Below, piece by piece: positions 6,084 through 14,816 of a stretch of DNA of 19,040 nucleotides. Below the pieces are notes generated by a model. That model saw only the letters and a program-made list of their open reading frames with translations, made no database searches and was not told the DNA's origin. This DNA comes from Thermotogae bacterium (GTDB lineage Bacteria > Thermotogota > Thermotogae > Petrotogales > Kosmotogaceae): contig QNAR01000012.1 in assembly GCA_003643975.1 (NCBI GenBank), forward strand, positions 1 to 19,040, read 5' to 3'. Position numbers and translations under genes: made by a program. Position 1 is the first letter of the stretch, and each line of letters begins with the position of its first letter.

Positions 6084-7187
6084 ATGTGGTCATTTCACAT
6101 TCCCACGATGGTTCATTTCGGTTTAGAAGTGGTGAAAAAGCATGCTGATTTCACTGAGTGTGGTTCAAAGGCATTTATCGTTACAGGAAAGAGATCTGCA
6201 AGAGCATCAGGGGCTTTGTATGACGTAACAAAAACCCTTACAGGGCAGAATGTTACTTTCGTGATATTCAATGAGGTTGAAGAAAACCCTTCTTTCAGCA
6301 CCGTAGAAAAAGGTGCAAGTTTGCTCAGAAACGAAAACTGTGACTTTGTCATCGGTATTGGCGGTGGAAGCCCTCTTGACGCTGCCAAGGCGATAGCAGT
6401 CCTTGGCACGGATCCCGAAATGACAGCTGATGACCTTTACTCTGGAGAGATTGAGTATTCTCTCCCCGTGATAGCTATTCCCACCACTTCGGGAACTGGT
6501 TCAGAAGTTACACAGTATTCAGTACTTACTGACAACAATGGAAATAAGCGGGGATTTTCCAGCTTTCATGCCTTCCCACTGTCCTCCTTTCTCGATCCAA
6601 GATATACCCTGACAATGCCCGAACAAGTCACAATTAGCACTGCTCTGGATGCCCTCTCACACTCTGTAGAAGGTGAATTAATCAACAATGGTGCAAATCC
6701 GATGGTAAAAGGGTTCTCACTGAAGGCAACGGGCCTCGTAAGAGAATATCTTCCCCGTGTTCTAGATAATCCCGAAAACCTTCTCTACCGGGAAAAATTA
6801 CAATATGCGGCAATGCTTGCAGGTATGGTGATTGCCCATACGGGAACCACAGTAGTGCATGCTGTTGGCTATCCGTTGAGTTCAAGAAAAGGGATAAAAC
6901 ATGGCCTTGCAAATGCCGTATTCCTCATAGATATCTTCAGACGTATTTCATCAAGCGCAAAAGAGCAGGTAACGAAGGCAATTGAGCCCTTTGAAAATCT
7001 GGATGAATTGTCTGAATTTTTTAAGAAACTCGGCATCAACAACTTTTCAGTGAATATCGAAGAAGAAGAAATTCGTGAATGGGCTGAGAAAGCCGCCAAA
7101 GCACCACATAACCAAAGAACTCCCGGCAAGCTGGATAGAGATTTTTATGAAAGGCTTTACAAAAAAATAAAAGGAATGGATGAGTAG
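6084..7187 (+). CDS. Iron-containing (group III) alcohol dehydrogenase
   Basis: This 367-residue cytoplasmic NAD(P)-dependent oxidoreductase has the group III layout. The N-terminal nucleotide-binding half contains GIGGGSPLDAAKA (91-103) and IPTTSGTGSE (132-141). The helical C-terminal half contains metal ligands D189 and H193 (in DALSHSVEG), H259 (VVHAVGYPL) and H273 (KHGLANAV). All four ligands are present, so it should be active. Substrates in this family vary (ethanol, butanol, 1,3-propanediol, lactaldehyde) and cannot be chosen here. The ATG follows AAGGGGG (6068-6074) of the csaB tail by nine bases. Its last eight bases overlap the next gene, suggesting translational coupling. The link to the flanking csaB-like and rRNA methyltransferase genes looks like operon proximity, not a shared pathway. 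Confidence 0.9.
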   Translation: MWSFHIPTMVHFGLEVVKKHADFTECGSKAFIVTGKRSARASGALYDVTKTLTGQNVTFVIFNEVEENPSFSTVEKGASLLRNENCDFVIGIGGGSPLDAAKAIAVLGTDPEMTADDLYSGEIEYSLPVIAIPTTSGTGSEVTQYSVLTDNNGNKRGFSSFHAFPLSSFLDPRYTLTMPEQVTISTALDALSHSVEGELINNGANPMVKGFSLKATGLVREYLPRVLDNPENLLYREKLQYAAMLAGMVIAHTGTTVVHAVGYPLSSRKGIKHGLANAVFLIDIFRRISSSAKEQVTKAIEPFENLDELSEFFKKLGINNFSVNIEEEEIREWAEKAAKAPHNQRTPGKLDRDFYERLYKKIKGMDE

Positions 7188-8364
7188 CATGTCTCTGCCC
7201 AGGGCGATATTGAAAGCCAGGATAAAAAGGAGAATCTTCAATGGCCACCCCTGGATCTATGACAACGAGATAGAAATCTCACCTGAATGTGAAAATGGAT
7301 CTTTAGTTGATCTTTTCACCAATTCAGGCCAGTTTGTCGGTAGGGGATATTACAATGCGCATTCGACCATAAGAATAAGGCTTTTGACAAGGAAATACGA
7401 AAATATCGACGAAGGTTTTTTTGCCCGAAAAATTCAGAGGGCTTTCATGCTTAGAAACAGATATGCTGAAACAAGTGCATATCGCCTGATTTTCGGGGAG
7501 TCAGATGGTCTTCCTGGCCTGATAGTGGATAGATATTCGAACTACTTTGTCATTCAAATATCCACCCTTGGGATGTCCAAATTCAGGGAAGACATAGTCT
7601 CAACGCTTGTTAAATTATTCAACCCTAAAGGCATTTATGAAAAATCTGAGGGCACCTTTTTGAAACTGGAGGGTATCAATCCGATCAACGAATGGCTTTA
7701 TGGTTCTGGACCAATGCTTATTCCTTTCAAAATGAACGAGATATCGTTCTTATCCGATCTCAAAGGACAAAAAACTGGTTTCTTTCTTGATCAGCGCTAT
7801 AATGCAAAGCTTTTGTCAAAATTCGCCAGCGAAAAGAAGGTTCTTGATGTTTTTTCATACACCGGGAACTTTGCTTTACACTTGTTAAAGGCAGGTGCTG
7901 ATCAAGCCACTTTGCTTGATCAATCTGAAAGAGCGTTAGAGGTAGCCAAGGAAATTGCGAAAATCAACGGTGTTTCCGACAAAATATACACCGTTCAAGG
8001 CAACGCCTTTGATTTTCTCAGAAGCCTGAATCTGGGTGACTATGATTTGATAGTTGTGGATCCCCCCGCTTTGGTAAAAAATTCAAAATCAACCGAAAAA
8101 GCCATTGCTGCCTACAAGGAACTGAACTTACGTGCGTTAAAAGCTTTGAAAGAAGGTATTTTAGCTACTTCATCCTGTACCCAGGCTATCAGGGAAGACT
8201 TGTGGCTTAACACAATTCACAGAGCTTTCAACGACTGCAAAAAAGTAGGGCTACAACTTTTTTCGGGTAGTCAACCTTTTGATCATCCTGTTTCTTTGGC
8301 TATTTTCGAAACTAACTACTTAAAATTCCGTGCATTTAGTGTGCGAAAAATTACAGATATTTGA
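7180..8364 (+). CDS. rlmI: RlmI-like class I rRNA (cytosine-C5) methyltransferase
   Basis: This 394-residue S-adenosylmethionine-dependent methyltransferase has an N-terminal PUA RNA-binding domain (about 5-75), a middle region with GESDGLPGLIVDRY (106-119) and QKTGFFLDQR (197-206), and a Rossmann fold. The Rossmann fold carries SAM motif I VLDVFSYTGNFAL (221-233), motif IV VVDPPAL (292-298) and the catalytic-cysteine stretch SSCTQ (331-335). This order matches RlmI/YccW, which makes 5-methylcytosine in 23S rRNA; paralogues with other targets exist. ATG 7180 overlaps the dehydrogenase by eight bases with AAGGA nearby (7171-7175). ATG 7189, inside the same frame, is an alternative that shortens the protein by three residues. 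It closes the csaB-adh-rlmI row; no terminator is visible before minD. Confidence 0.85.
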   Translation: MSSMSLPRAILKARIKRRIFNGHPWIYDNEIEISPECENGSLVDLFTNSGQFVGRGYYNAHSTIRIRLLTRKYENIDEGFFARKIQRAFMLRNRYAETSAYRLIFGESDGLPGLIVDRYSNYFVIQISTLGMSKFREDIVSTLVKLFNPKGIYEKSEGTFLKLEGINPINEWLYGSGPMLIPFKMNEISFLSDLKGQKTGFFLDQRYNAKLLSKFASEKKVLDVFSYTGNFALHLLKAGADQATLLDQSERALEVAKEIAKINGVSDKIYTVQGNAFDFLRSLNLGDYDLIVVDPPALVKNSKSTEKAIAAYKELNLRALKALKEGILATSSCTQAIREDLWLNTIHRAFNDCKKVGLQLFSGSQPFDHPVSLAIFETNYLKFRAFSVRKITDI

Positions 8365-8391
8365 TTTTGGCGGGTAAAAATGATGTATAAT
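8361..8391 (+). promoter_or_regulatory. Possible promoter upstream of minDE
   Basis: A perfect TATAAT (8386-8391) sits 42 bases before minD, but the best -35 candidates are weak or poorly spaced (TTGATT at 8361-8366, spacing 19). It could start a minD-minE-yjbQ-wzy transcript separate from the preceding genes. Confidence 0.35.
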
Positions 8392-8433
8392 TCACATATG
8401 ATGAGTGTGTTAAACAATTGGAGGTAGGTAGCT

Positions 8434-9249
8434 ATGGCCAAGGTTTACGTTGTCACTTCCGGGAAAGGTGGTGTAGGAAAGACCACTATCACCGCGAACA
8501 TTGGTTGTGCATTGGCTTCGAAAGGTGAAAAAGTTTGCCTTATCGACGCAGATATAGGCCTGAAAAACCTTGATATTACATTGGGCCTTGAAAACCGCAT
8601 CGTTCACACAATCCTTGATGTAGTAAACAAAAAGGTAGCAGCTTCTGAAGCCCTGGTAAGGCATAAGCAGTTAAAAGGGTTATTTTTACTGGCAGCATCA
8701 CAAATTGCAACAAAAGAAATGCTATCGCCGGAAGATATGAAACGAATAGTCGGAGAGCTCTATGGCAAATTCGACTACATATTGATTGACTCACCAGCGG
8801 GTATTGAAAGAGGGTTCAGAAATGCTATTGCTTCAGCGGAAAAGGCCATTGTCGTTACAACTCCTGAGCTTCCCGCCATCACCGATGCAGATAGAGTCAT
8901 AGGTCTCCTTGAAAATGCAGGTATGGTGGAAGAGAACATAAGGCTTATTATCAACAGATTCAAACCCCAAATGGTAAAACGTGGCGATATGCTCACCAAA
9001 GAGGATATACAGGAAAATCTCTCTATCGACTTGCTTGGTATTATTCCCGATAGCGAAGACGTAATTGTGGCAACAAACAAAGGCATCCCCGTGGTTCTCA
9101 ACGGTAATCAAGGGCACGGTATCGCCAGAGTATTTGAAAACATCGCTTTGCGCATTAAGGGCGAGCTAATATCGGTGGAGAAAGATCTTCAAACCGAAGC
9201 CGGTAAAGGGATCATAGAATTCTTCAAAAAGCTCTTTAGTCGGAATTGA
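8434..9249 (+). CDS. minD: Septum site-determining ATPase MinD
   Basis: MinD (271 residues) is a ParA-class ATPase that dimerises on ATP, binds the inner face of the cytoplasmic membrane and recruits MinC to block polar FtsZ rings. The deviant Walker A GKGGVGKTT (10-18) includes the signature lysine K11. The switch DADIGLKNLD is at 38-47 and Walker B ILIDSPAG at 116-123. The last residues (GIIEFFKKLFSRN, 259-271) form the amphipathic membrane-targeting helix. All parts needed for function are intact. GGAGGT (8420-8425) precedes the ATG by eight bases. minE follows after 15 bases. No minC is present in this window; in other Thermotogota it is encoded elsewhere as far as I recall. Confidence 0.97.
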   Translation: MAKVYVVTSGKGGVGKTTITANIGCALASKGEKVCLIDADIGLKNLDITLGLENRIVHTILDVVNKKVAASEALVRHKQLKGLFLLAASQIATKEMLSPEDMKRIVGELYGKFDYILIDSPAGIERGFRNAIASAEKAIVVTTPELPAITDADRVIGLLENAGMVEENIRLIINRFKPQMVKRGDMLTKEDIQENLSIDLLGIIPDSEDVIVATNKGIPVVLNGNQGHGIARVFENIALRIKGELISVEKDLQTEAGKGIIEFFKKLFSRN

Positions 9250-9264
9250 AAAGGAGTTGAGAGC

Positions 9265-9540
9265 ATGTTCTTCGGTTTTTTCAGAAGAAAGAAAAAGGAT
9301 CGCGGAAGTAGAAAAGAGGCTAAAGATAGATTGCAAGCCATAGTTGCGGGTCGCAGGCATTCTGTTCCCGTTCGCGAAGTTATTCCGGCCGAGGTTTTCA
9401 AAAATTCAGAACAAGACGTGGTAAAACAAATCAAGAGTTACGTTGCGGAAAGGTTCATGGTGAATGAAGAAAATGTCCGGGTTCAATTCGAAGAACACAA
9501 TGGTTATGTAGTGATAATCACAAACGTGGTATTCCACTGA
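9265..9540 (+). CDS. minE: Cell division topological specificity factor MinE
   Basis: MinE (91 residues) stimulates the ATPase of membrane-bound MinD and drives the pole-to-pole oscillation that restricts the MinC inhibitor to the poles. The sequence shows the short amphipathic N-terminus (MFFGFF), the basic linker, KDRLQAIVAGRR (20-31) matching the MinD-contact helix/strand of other MinE proteins, and a C-terminal dimerisation domain ending in VVIITNVVFH. Length is normal. AAGGAG lies 8-9 bases before the ATG. It is cotranscribed with minD upstream. The yjbQ start lies 25 bases after its stop, with its own AGGGGG site, so the operon probably continues. Confidence 0.93.
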   Translation: MFFGFFRRKKKDRGSRKEAKDRLQAIVAGRRHSVPVREVIPAEVFKNSEQDVVKQIKSYVAERFMVNEENVRVQFEEHNGYVVIITNVVFH

Positions 9541-9565
9541 AGAACCCATTAGGGGGAAAACGGAC

Positions 9566-9964
9566 ATGTTTAAGAAAATACCAATAATCACTAAAAAACG
9601 CACAGAATTTGTTGACATAACCAACCACGTCAAAGCTGTGGTGAAGGAATCTGGACTGCAGGAAGGTGTAGCGGTAGTATACATCCCCCATACGACAGCT
9701 GCTGTTACGATAAATGAACATGCCGATCCCAGCGTTGTTCTGGACATGACAAGATTTTTGAACCGCCTTGTACCGGAAAAAGCCGGTTATGAACATATTG
9801 AAGGTAATTCCGATGCTCATATAAAGGCTTCTTTAATAGGGTCTTCAGTTCAAATCCCTTTTGTCAGTGGGGAGCTTACATTAGGAATCTGGCAGGGGAT
9901 ATTTTTCTGTGAATTTGATGGTCCAAGGAGGAGAAACTTCTTCGTTTCGGTATTACCCGGTTAG
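9566..9964 (+). CDS. yjbQ: YjbQ/UPF0047 family protein
   Basis: The 132-residue protein carries the conserved signature of the YjbQ (UPF0047) family: HTTAAVTINEHADPSV in the first half, GNSDAHIKASLIGSS, and near the C-terminus LGIWQGIFFCEFDGPRRR. These are compact trimeric proteins with conserved His, Asp and Glu around a cavity. Some members show weak thiamine-phosphate synthase activity, hence the name secondary thiamine-phosphate synthase enzyme, but the physiological role is unsettled. AGGGGG (9551-9556) precedes the ATG. It lies between minE and a large envelope-polymer protein, with no visible functional tie to either. Confidence 0.88.
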   Translation: MFKKIPIITKKRTEFVDITNHVKAVVKESGLQEGVAVVYIPHTTAAVTINEHADPSVVLDMTRFLNRLVPEKAGYEHIEGNSDAHIKASLIGSSVQIPFVSGELTLGIWQGIFFCEFDGPRRRNFFVSVLPG

Positions 9965-9984
9965 TACAGTGGGGGTGATCGATT

Positions 9985-12771
9985 TTGAAAAGAGATAAAT
10001 GGCTTTACTCCCTTCTCGCTGTGGGGAGCTTCTTTTTTACGCCCAAGGGGCTCACCTGGGACATGGGATTGCCAAAATTTTACTATGCTTCCGTGCTTTT
10101 AGCTCTTATATTCATTTTTGAGGCTTTGAATATCCTGCGAAACAAAAAGAATTTAAGCATACATGTTTACTTCCTTTTTCCAATGGCTTTTGGCGTTTAC
10201 GCTATTGTATCAACCTTTTTTATCGATATCCCCGAAGTGTTTTTTTCTTCTTTGGGTTTTGCTATTACCCTGTTGATCTTTATCTCTTTTTCTTTACTCA
10301 TTTCAAAGAAAGATATCCCTTCAATACTATGGTTTTTGCAATGGGTTGTGTTTTCAGGCGCAGTGATTGCCATAGACGCACTGGTTTCTTTTTACACGGG
10401 GAAATCTTTTTTATGGGGGAATGTGTTCAATAATACAATGAGCCGTGGAAATATCTCATCATTAATAGGAAACGTCAACTTCACTACTGATCTCATGGGC
10501 ATGCTCATTCCCTTTACCATATTTCTCGCAGTTGTGAAAAGAAAGCTCTGGAAACACGATAGGTTAAGAAAGATCACTTTTAGCATGTTTTTTACGCTTT
10601 TCCTGAGCGTTGTAATGGCCGGGCAAACTCGAGGTGTATATCTCGCTCTTTTAGGTGCTCTCATTTTGAGTATCATTGGTATAGCGCTGGCAAGATTGAA
10701 AGGCGTCCAGATCATGAAAGCTTCTCACCTCCCCACACTTATGTTCATCGTGGCGATCACTCTTTTATTGGTTATCGGTTATTCTACTGATTCACCACTC
10801 ACACGGGGTGCCTTTCAAATCACAGAAAGAATTGGCAATATATCAGGTGACAAAACCTCGATCGATGTCAGAATGCTCCAATGGAAAGCCGCAATTGAAC
10901 AGTGGAACAGCAAGAAACTAACGGGAACAGGCTTTGGCACTTATAAATTTTATTCTACGGAGAATATGGCCCGTGTAGTTTCCGTTGAGCCGAAATACAT
11001 GTATGTAAACGGGCTTTTGAGCATAAGGACGCATGACGAATTCCTTCAAATGCTTGCTGAAACGGGTATTTTGGGTGTTTGCCTGATCGCGCTCTCATTA
11101 TTGGGATTTGCCTGGTACTTTTTCAGAAACCTTTTTGCTCAGGGCGAACCGGAAAAACTGCTGCTTTTCCTGGCTTCAACTGCTGCCTTTGTGGTAATTT
11201 TGCTTCACAGTGTAGTATCTTTTCCCGGCCATTTGATGCCCAATGCTCTAATAGCAGTATTTGCAGTCGGCGTAGCCACTTCTGAGCAACTGAGAGGATT
11301 CAAACCGTGGAGTGTAGTAGTTCAAAAAAAATTCGTCAGAACTATTGCTGTATTACTCATGCTACTTGTACCTCTCGGTGGAACAGTGCTGATGTCGAGA
11401 AACTATTTCTCGGAAGCTTACTTTACGAAAGGTTATCTGGAAAAGCTGAAATTTGATGCTGCAAGTGCCGCCATTCCTGATCTCAGAAATACAATTGGTA
11501 AGATCAAAGTAGATCTTTCAAACCTTGAAAACACCCAGGAAAATTTCAGTAGTTTGGCAACAGATACCTACATCGACTCAAATCTACCCGTATATAAGAG
11601 TAGATATCCCCATGCGCCCGAAGCATTCCTTGTCAGCATATTACATGAAAATCGCATTGAGACTGTCAAAAACATTAAACAAAAACTCACGGGAAATCTG
11701 AAAAAGGTTGCCAACTCTTTGATGAACGCCCAAAATCAGGGAAATACCGCTTTTTACAATGCTCTTTACTATCTGGAAGGTGCTCTTACCTTTGAAGACC
11801 ATTCAGGACTACCGAAAACATACCTCGCGCTTTTGATGTCCACTGGAGCATGGACAGAAGACCTGAACCTCAGGCTCTTTAACCTTCCAGATCCTATGAA
11901 ACAGCTGAATGACTTTTTCAACGGAATCAATGGCTACAATGAAAAAATCGATGTGAGCAGCCCCAGACCTCTTATAAAACCACTTTTAACAAGGGAAAAA
12001 AGACACCTTCCCTTGAAAGAATTACCTGATCTGATAAAAGCTGCATCACAGGAAGCCTCTTTAACAACTATTTTGAAAGAACTCGATATGTCCCTGCTAT
12101 TTGATTATCAGGCGAATTTTGATTCCCTGGACATGGCGATTGCCAGTTTTCAGATCGTTCCGGATCCCAAAGTTTTCCGTTTTGCCGTGAATCAGCTTTT
12201 TTACGCTTTCTCTAAATCAGAATCCGTTCTTGAGGAGCTGGACAAGCTGGAAAAATATCTCGATTCTTCTTCACAAGCATCTCTTGAGAATTTGAAAAAT
12301 AGAATTGCAAATATTTCTAACGATTACAGATGGCAATTTGAATATCTTTACGACACAGCAATTGCTTTAAATCCTGGGGGATGGAATATCAACCCTGATT
12401 GGGAGAACATTTACAGCGATTATATTCAGCAGCTCCTGTTAACTTACGGGGATCAGGCTATTGACAAATGTATCGAGATAGCGAAGAAAGAAATTTCAGC
12501 CTGTGAGGTCATGAAAGAAACCCATTGGGGAATACCAGATGATAGTTTTAACACACTATATACTTTTGCAAACAGCCTTAATGCTTCCGAGCTTAAAACA
12601 AAAATAATGACGCTTTACGAACCCGCTTATATCTGGAATAAAATGCAGGCAGAGAGTTTCTATAACGAAAAAATAACAACCCTTGAGGAAGGCAGTGATG
12701 CCCACCAACGCTATCTTGACGTGTTAGAACGCATGAAAGCCTTTGTAGATGAATATGAAAGCAGAAAATAA
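9985..12771 (+). CDS. O-antigen ligase/polymerase (Wzy/WaaL-like) membrane protein with large C-terminal domain
   Basis: The protein has 928 residues. Residues 1-470 hold about a dozen hydrophobic segments. The Wzy_C-type region includes AGQTRGVYLALLGAL (212-226) and RTHDEFLQMLAETGILG (348-364), where the conserved H350 and the ETG turn are seen. Such proteins join or polymerise lipid-linked sugars at the outer face of the cytoplasmic membrane. After the last segment (about 453-470) come roughly 450 mostly helical, soluble-looking residues that I cannot assign; they would lie outside the membrane. TPR-like helical tails occur in some relatives, but no repeat is clear here. The start is TTG, with GGGGGTGAT (9971-9979) five bases upstream. 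It ends the Min operon and is followed by a strong terminator. The substrate is unknown. Confidence 0.75.
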   Translation: MKRDKWLYSLLAVGSFFFTPKGLTWDMGLPKFYYASVLLALIFIFEALNILRNKKNLSIHVYFLFPMAFGVYAIVSTFFIDIPEVFFSSLGFAITLLIFISFSLLISKKDIPSILWFLQWVVFSGAVIAIDALVSFYTGKSFLWGNVFNNTMSRGNISSLIGNVNFTTDLMGMLIPFTIFLAVVKRKLWKHDRLRKITFSMFFTLFLSVVMAGQTRGVYLALLGALILSIIGIALARLKGVQIMKASHLPTLMFIVAITLLLVIGYSTDSPLTRGAFQITERIGNISGDKTSIDVRMLQWKAAIEQWNSKKLTGTGFGTYKFYSTENMARVVSVEPKYMYVNGLLSIRTHDEFLQMLAETGILGVCLIALSLLGFAWYFFRNLFAQGEPEKLLLFLASTAAFVVILLHSVVSFPGHLMPNALIAVFAVGVATSEQLRGFKPWSVVVQKKFVRTIAVLLMLLVPLGGTVLMSRNYFSEAYFTKGYLEKLKFDAASAAIPDLRNTIGKIKVDLSNLENTQENFSSLATDTYIDSNLPVYKSRYPHAPEAFLVSILHENRIETVKNIKQKLTGNLKKVANSLMNAQNQGNTAFYNALYYLEGALTFEDHSGLPKTYLALLMSTGAWTEDLNLRLFNLPDPMKQLNDFFNGINGYNEKIDVSSPRPLIKPLLTREKRHLPLKELPDLIKAASQEASLTTILKELDMSLLFDYQANFDSLDMAIASFQIVPDPKVFRFAVNQLFYAFSKSESVLEELDKLEKYLDSSSQASLENLKNRIANISNDYRWQFEYLYDTAIALNPGGWNINPDWENIYSDYIQQLLLTYGDQAIDKCIEIAKKEISACEVMKETHWGIPDDSFNTLYTFANSLNASELKTKIMTLYEPAYIWNKMQAESFYNEKITTLEEGSDAHQRYLDVLERMKAFVDEYESRK

Positions 12772-12802
12772 GCGGGGTTTAGACCAACCCCGCTTGTTTT
12801 TT
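12771..12802. terminator. Intrinsic terminator between convergent genes (likely bidirectional)
   Basis: AGCGGGGTT (12771-12779) pairs perfectly with AACCCCGCT (12786-12794) around a six-base loop, followed on the plus strand by TGTTTTTT (12795-12802). It begins at the last base of the ligase-like gene stop codon. On the minus strand the same stem is followed by TTATTTTC, so it should also stop the operon that arrives from the right and ends at 12808. Confidence 0.9.
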
Positions 12803-12807
12803 AAGAA

Positions 12808-13230
12808 TTAAAGAATAATACCGCCGTTCTTTTTTGGTTCCTTTGGTTCGAGCTTTTTCACAAAATCAGGTGGGGCAACGTCTATAACTTTGCTCTCCTG
12901 TTCCTTCATAACTTCTTCCATCTTTTTTCTGTACTCATCCATCTTTGCCTTTATGTCCTCTACATCTCCGGTAAGCCATTTATAGATGCTGTCTGTAAGG
13001 CTGTCAATGGTTGACAGAGTTTCTTTGTTGTCCTCAATCAATCCGGCTTTTTTAGAGACTTCCAGCTCTTCTTTGACCGCTTTTTGAATCATTTCCCTGT
13101 CGAGTTCGCCCGAGTTTTTAACCAGACGCAAGATTATATTGTTGCGTAAACGCAGGTCATCAAGGGCTGCCTCAAGAGCTTCAACTTTTCCCATCAGGAC
13201 CGAGAGAATCTGTTCCAAAGAAATTTGCAC
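12808..13230 (-). CDS. Small coiled-coil protein of unknown function
   Basis: I do not recognise this 140-residue protein. It is charged and almost entirely helical. Heptad-like stretches at about 5-40 (LEQILSVLMGKVEALEAALDD) and 78-112 (KMDEYRKKMEEVMKEQE) suggest a coiled coil. A proline/lysine-rich tail ends in GGIIL. There is no signal peptide or membrane segment, so it should be cytoplasmic. GTG is the start codon, four bases after the stop of the ABC permease, whose last codons supply an AAGGGAAG-type RBS. It is therefore the last gene of the alaX-dnaB-ABC operon and ends at the shared terminator. Position suggests, but does not show, a link to the ABC exporter. Confidence 0.7.
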   Translation of the reverse strand: MQISLEQILSVLMGKVEALEAALDDLRLRNNIILRLVKNSGELDREMIQKAVKEELEVSKKAGLIEDNKETLSTIDSLTDSIYKWLTGDVEDIKAKMDEYRKKMEEVMKEQESKVIDVAPPDFVKKLEPKEPKKNGGIIL

Positions 13231-13234
13231 GGTT

Positions 13235-14803
13235 TCACTTCCCTTCTTTTATTAAGCGTAATTGCTTCTTCAAAGCTTTCATAGAATAAACAGTCATAAC
13301 AACAGAGGCAAAAATCGGTATTCCCAGCCCGAGCAAGATACCGGTCGTTCCACTGAATAGTAAATCAAAAAGTAATATATTGACTTTTTGCATTCCTCGG
13401 ACATACAAAAATGCCATCAAAACCATGATATTACCTACTGCCGCTACGAAGGTTAAGATTTCAAGAATTAACGTTGACCCTAATCCAAGCCTTCTTCTGT
13501 GAACCCCCGATTTATAGGCACCTGAAGACAGGTAAAATTTCACACCGAGCAAAGCGGATATGAAAAATGTCATAAAGGCTCCTGGAAAGGAAAGTAGCAG
13601 TAAAGGGTTCATATCCAGATACATTACGTTTATAAGAATGGAGACCACAAAAAGCGTGGTATAAATCATCGTAATCAAAATTGTTTTCGCGAGGATCGCT
13701 GTCTCCAGTTTCAAGGGAAGGTAAGCCGGTAAGGGCCAGGATAAAAATTCTGAAGACATTGAAATGACCATCATCTGTGACGCATAAAAAGAGGAAATCA
13801 TAACCATAACAAGTGTAGAGCTATACATTTCTCTTGTGGTAAATATCATGATGATCGAAAAGATAAGCGGGTAGAAGAAGAAAAAGAATGATTGTTCAGT
13901 TCTCGCAAGAAGCAATATTTCTTTCTTGATTAGATTTACCCGTTTATTTTCATTGAAAGCTATAATACTCTTTTCGCTTTCGACTGGCTCAAAAAGGGCT
14001 TTACTCGCAAAGCGGTAAGCCATTCGAAAAAACCACATTCCGAAAAAAAGCAAAAGCAGCCATTCCAGCCCTCCACCCGTAGCGGCTTTAGCTACCCAGT
14101 ATGATGGTAGATATCTTTTAGCCATTGACGAAGATATTTCAAGGATCTTGCCCGCTTCAAATGAACCATTGGATGCTACAACACTGAAAAGGAGTAAAAA
14201 CACAACTGCGTTCACCAGAATCAGTACCCCACCAAGTCTTTTTGCAATGTTTCTTGAGATATGGTTAAAAAGAAGGCTGGAAACAAACAAAGCCAGAGTG
14301 AGCATCAAAAAATAGCCTGTAAAAGCTGCCAGTAACGTCAGAAAAGCATAAAATAGGCTTCTGGAAAGGCCAAAAGCAAAAGCTATTGGTATATATATGG
14401 CAAAACTCATAAAAGTCCCGGCAAAAGCGTCAAAAGCCTTATAAACAAAAATAGTCCCCTTTTTCACCGGTAGCTGCAACAGGAAGTTAAGCTCTTCATA
14501 ATCACTCAGGGAATAGACAAGATAAGGTAAGAAGTTCAAAAAGCCAAGCACAAGCATTACCAGGGTTATAAAAGAAAAATATGACTCTGAAATGCTCAAT
14601 CCATTTACAATTGAAAGGTTCAGGCTTTCTTCATATTGTTTCAATTCGCTAAAAGTTCTATATGCCCCCGGAAAGATCAAGCTGCCAAATACCAATAAAA
14701 GTATCAAAAATTGTAGTCCGGGAATGTAAAAGCGAGATCGGGTTTTTCTGGAAAAAGAAGTATTTTTCAATCTATATTTTAATAAAATCAGAAGTGTTTT
14801 CAA
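13235..14803 (-). CDS. ABC-2-type exporter permease
   Basis: The protein has 522 residues with about 12 hydrophobic segments (for example 29-48, 76-98, 126-146, 150-178 and 191-210). It has the cytoplasmic elbow seen in large ABC-2 permeases (YEELNFLLQLPVKKGTIFVYKAF, about 102-124), where an L-P-basic motif follows the second segment. It should form the membrane part of an exporter driven by the ATPase encoded 13 bases upstream. It is longer than simple ABC-2 permeases (about 250-400 residues), consistent with a fused two-bundle arrangement. The start is TTG at 14803, with a weak GGATGTGAT (14815-14807). The substrate cannot be told: this class exports antibiotics, lipids, polysaccharides, sodium ions or enzymes. 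Its end is four bases from the coiled-coil gene. Confidence 0.8.
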   Translation of the reverse strand: MKTLLILLKYRLKNTSFSRKTRSRFYIPGLQFLILLLVFGSLIFPGAYRTFSELKQYEESLNLSIVNGLSISESYFSFITLVMLVLGFLNFLPYLVYSLSDYEELNFLLQLPVKKGTIFVYKAFDAFAGTFMSFAIYIPIAFAFGLSRSLFYAFLTLLAAFTGYFLMLTLALFVSSLLFNHISRNIAKRLGGVLILVNAVVFLLLFSVVASNGSFEAGKILEISSSMAKRYLPSYWVAKAATGGGLEWLLLLFFGMWFFRMAYRFASKALFEPVESEKSIIAFNENKRVNLIKKEILLLARTEQSFFFFFYPLIFSIIMIFTTREMYSSTLVMVMISSFYASQMMVISMSSEFLSWPLPAYLPLKLETAILAKTILITMIYTTLFVVSILINVMYLDMNPLLLLSFPGAFMTFFISALLGVKFYLSSGAYKSGVHRRRLGLGSTLILEILTFVAAVGNIMVLMAFLYVRGMQKVNILLFDLLFSGTTGILLGLGIPIFASVVMTVYSMKALKKQLRLIKEGK

Positions 14804-14816
14804 AGTATCACATCCA

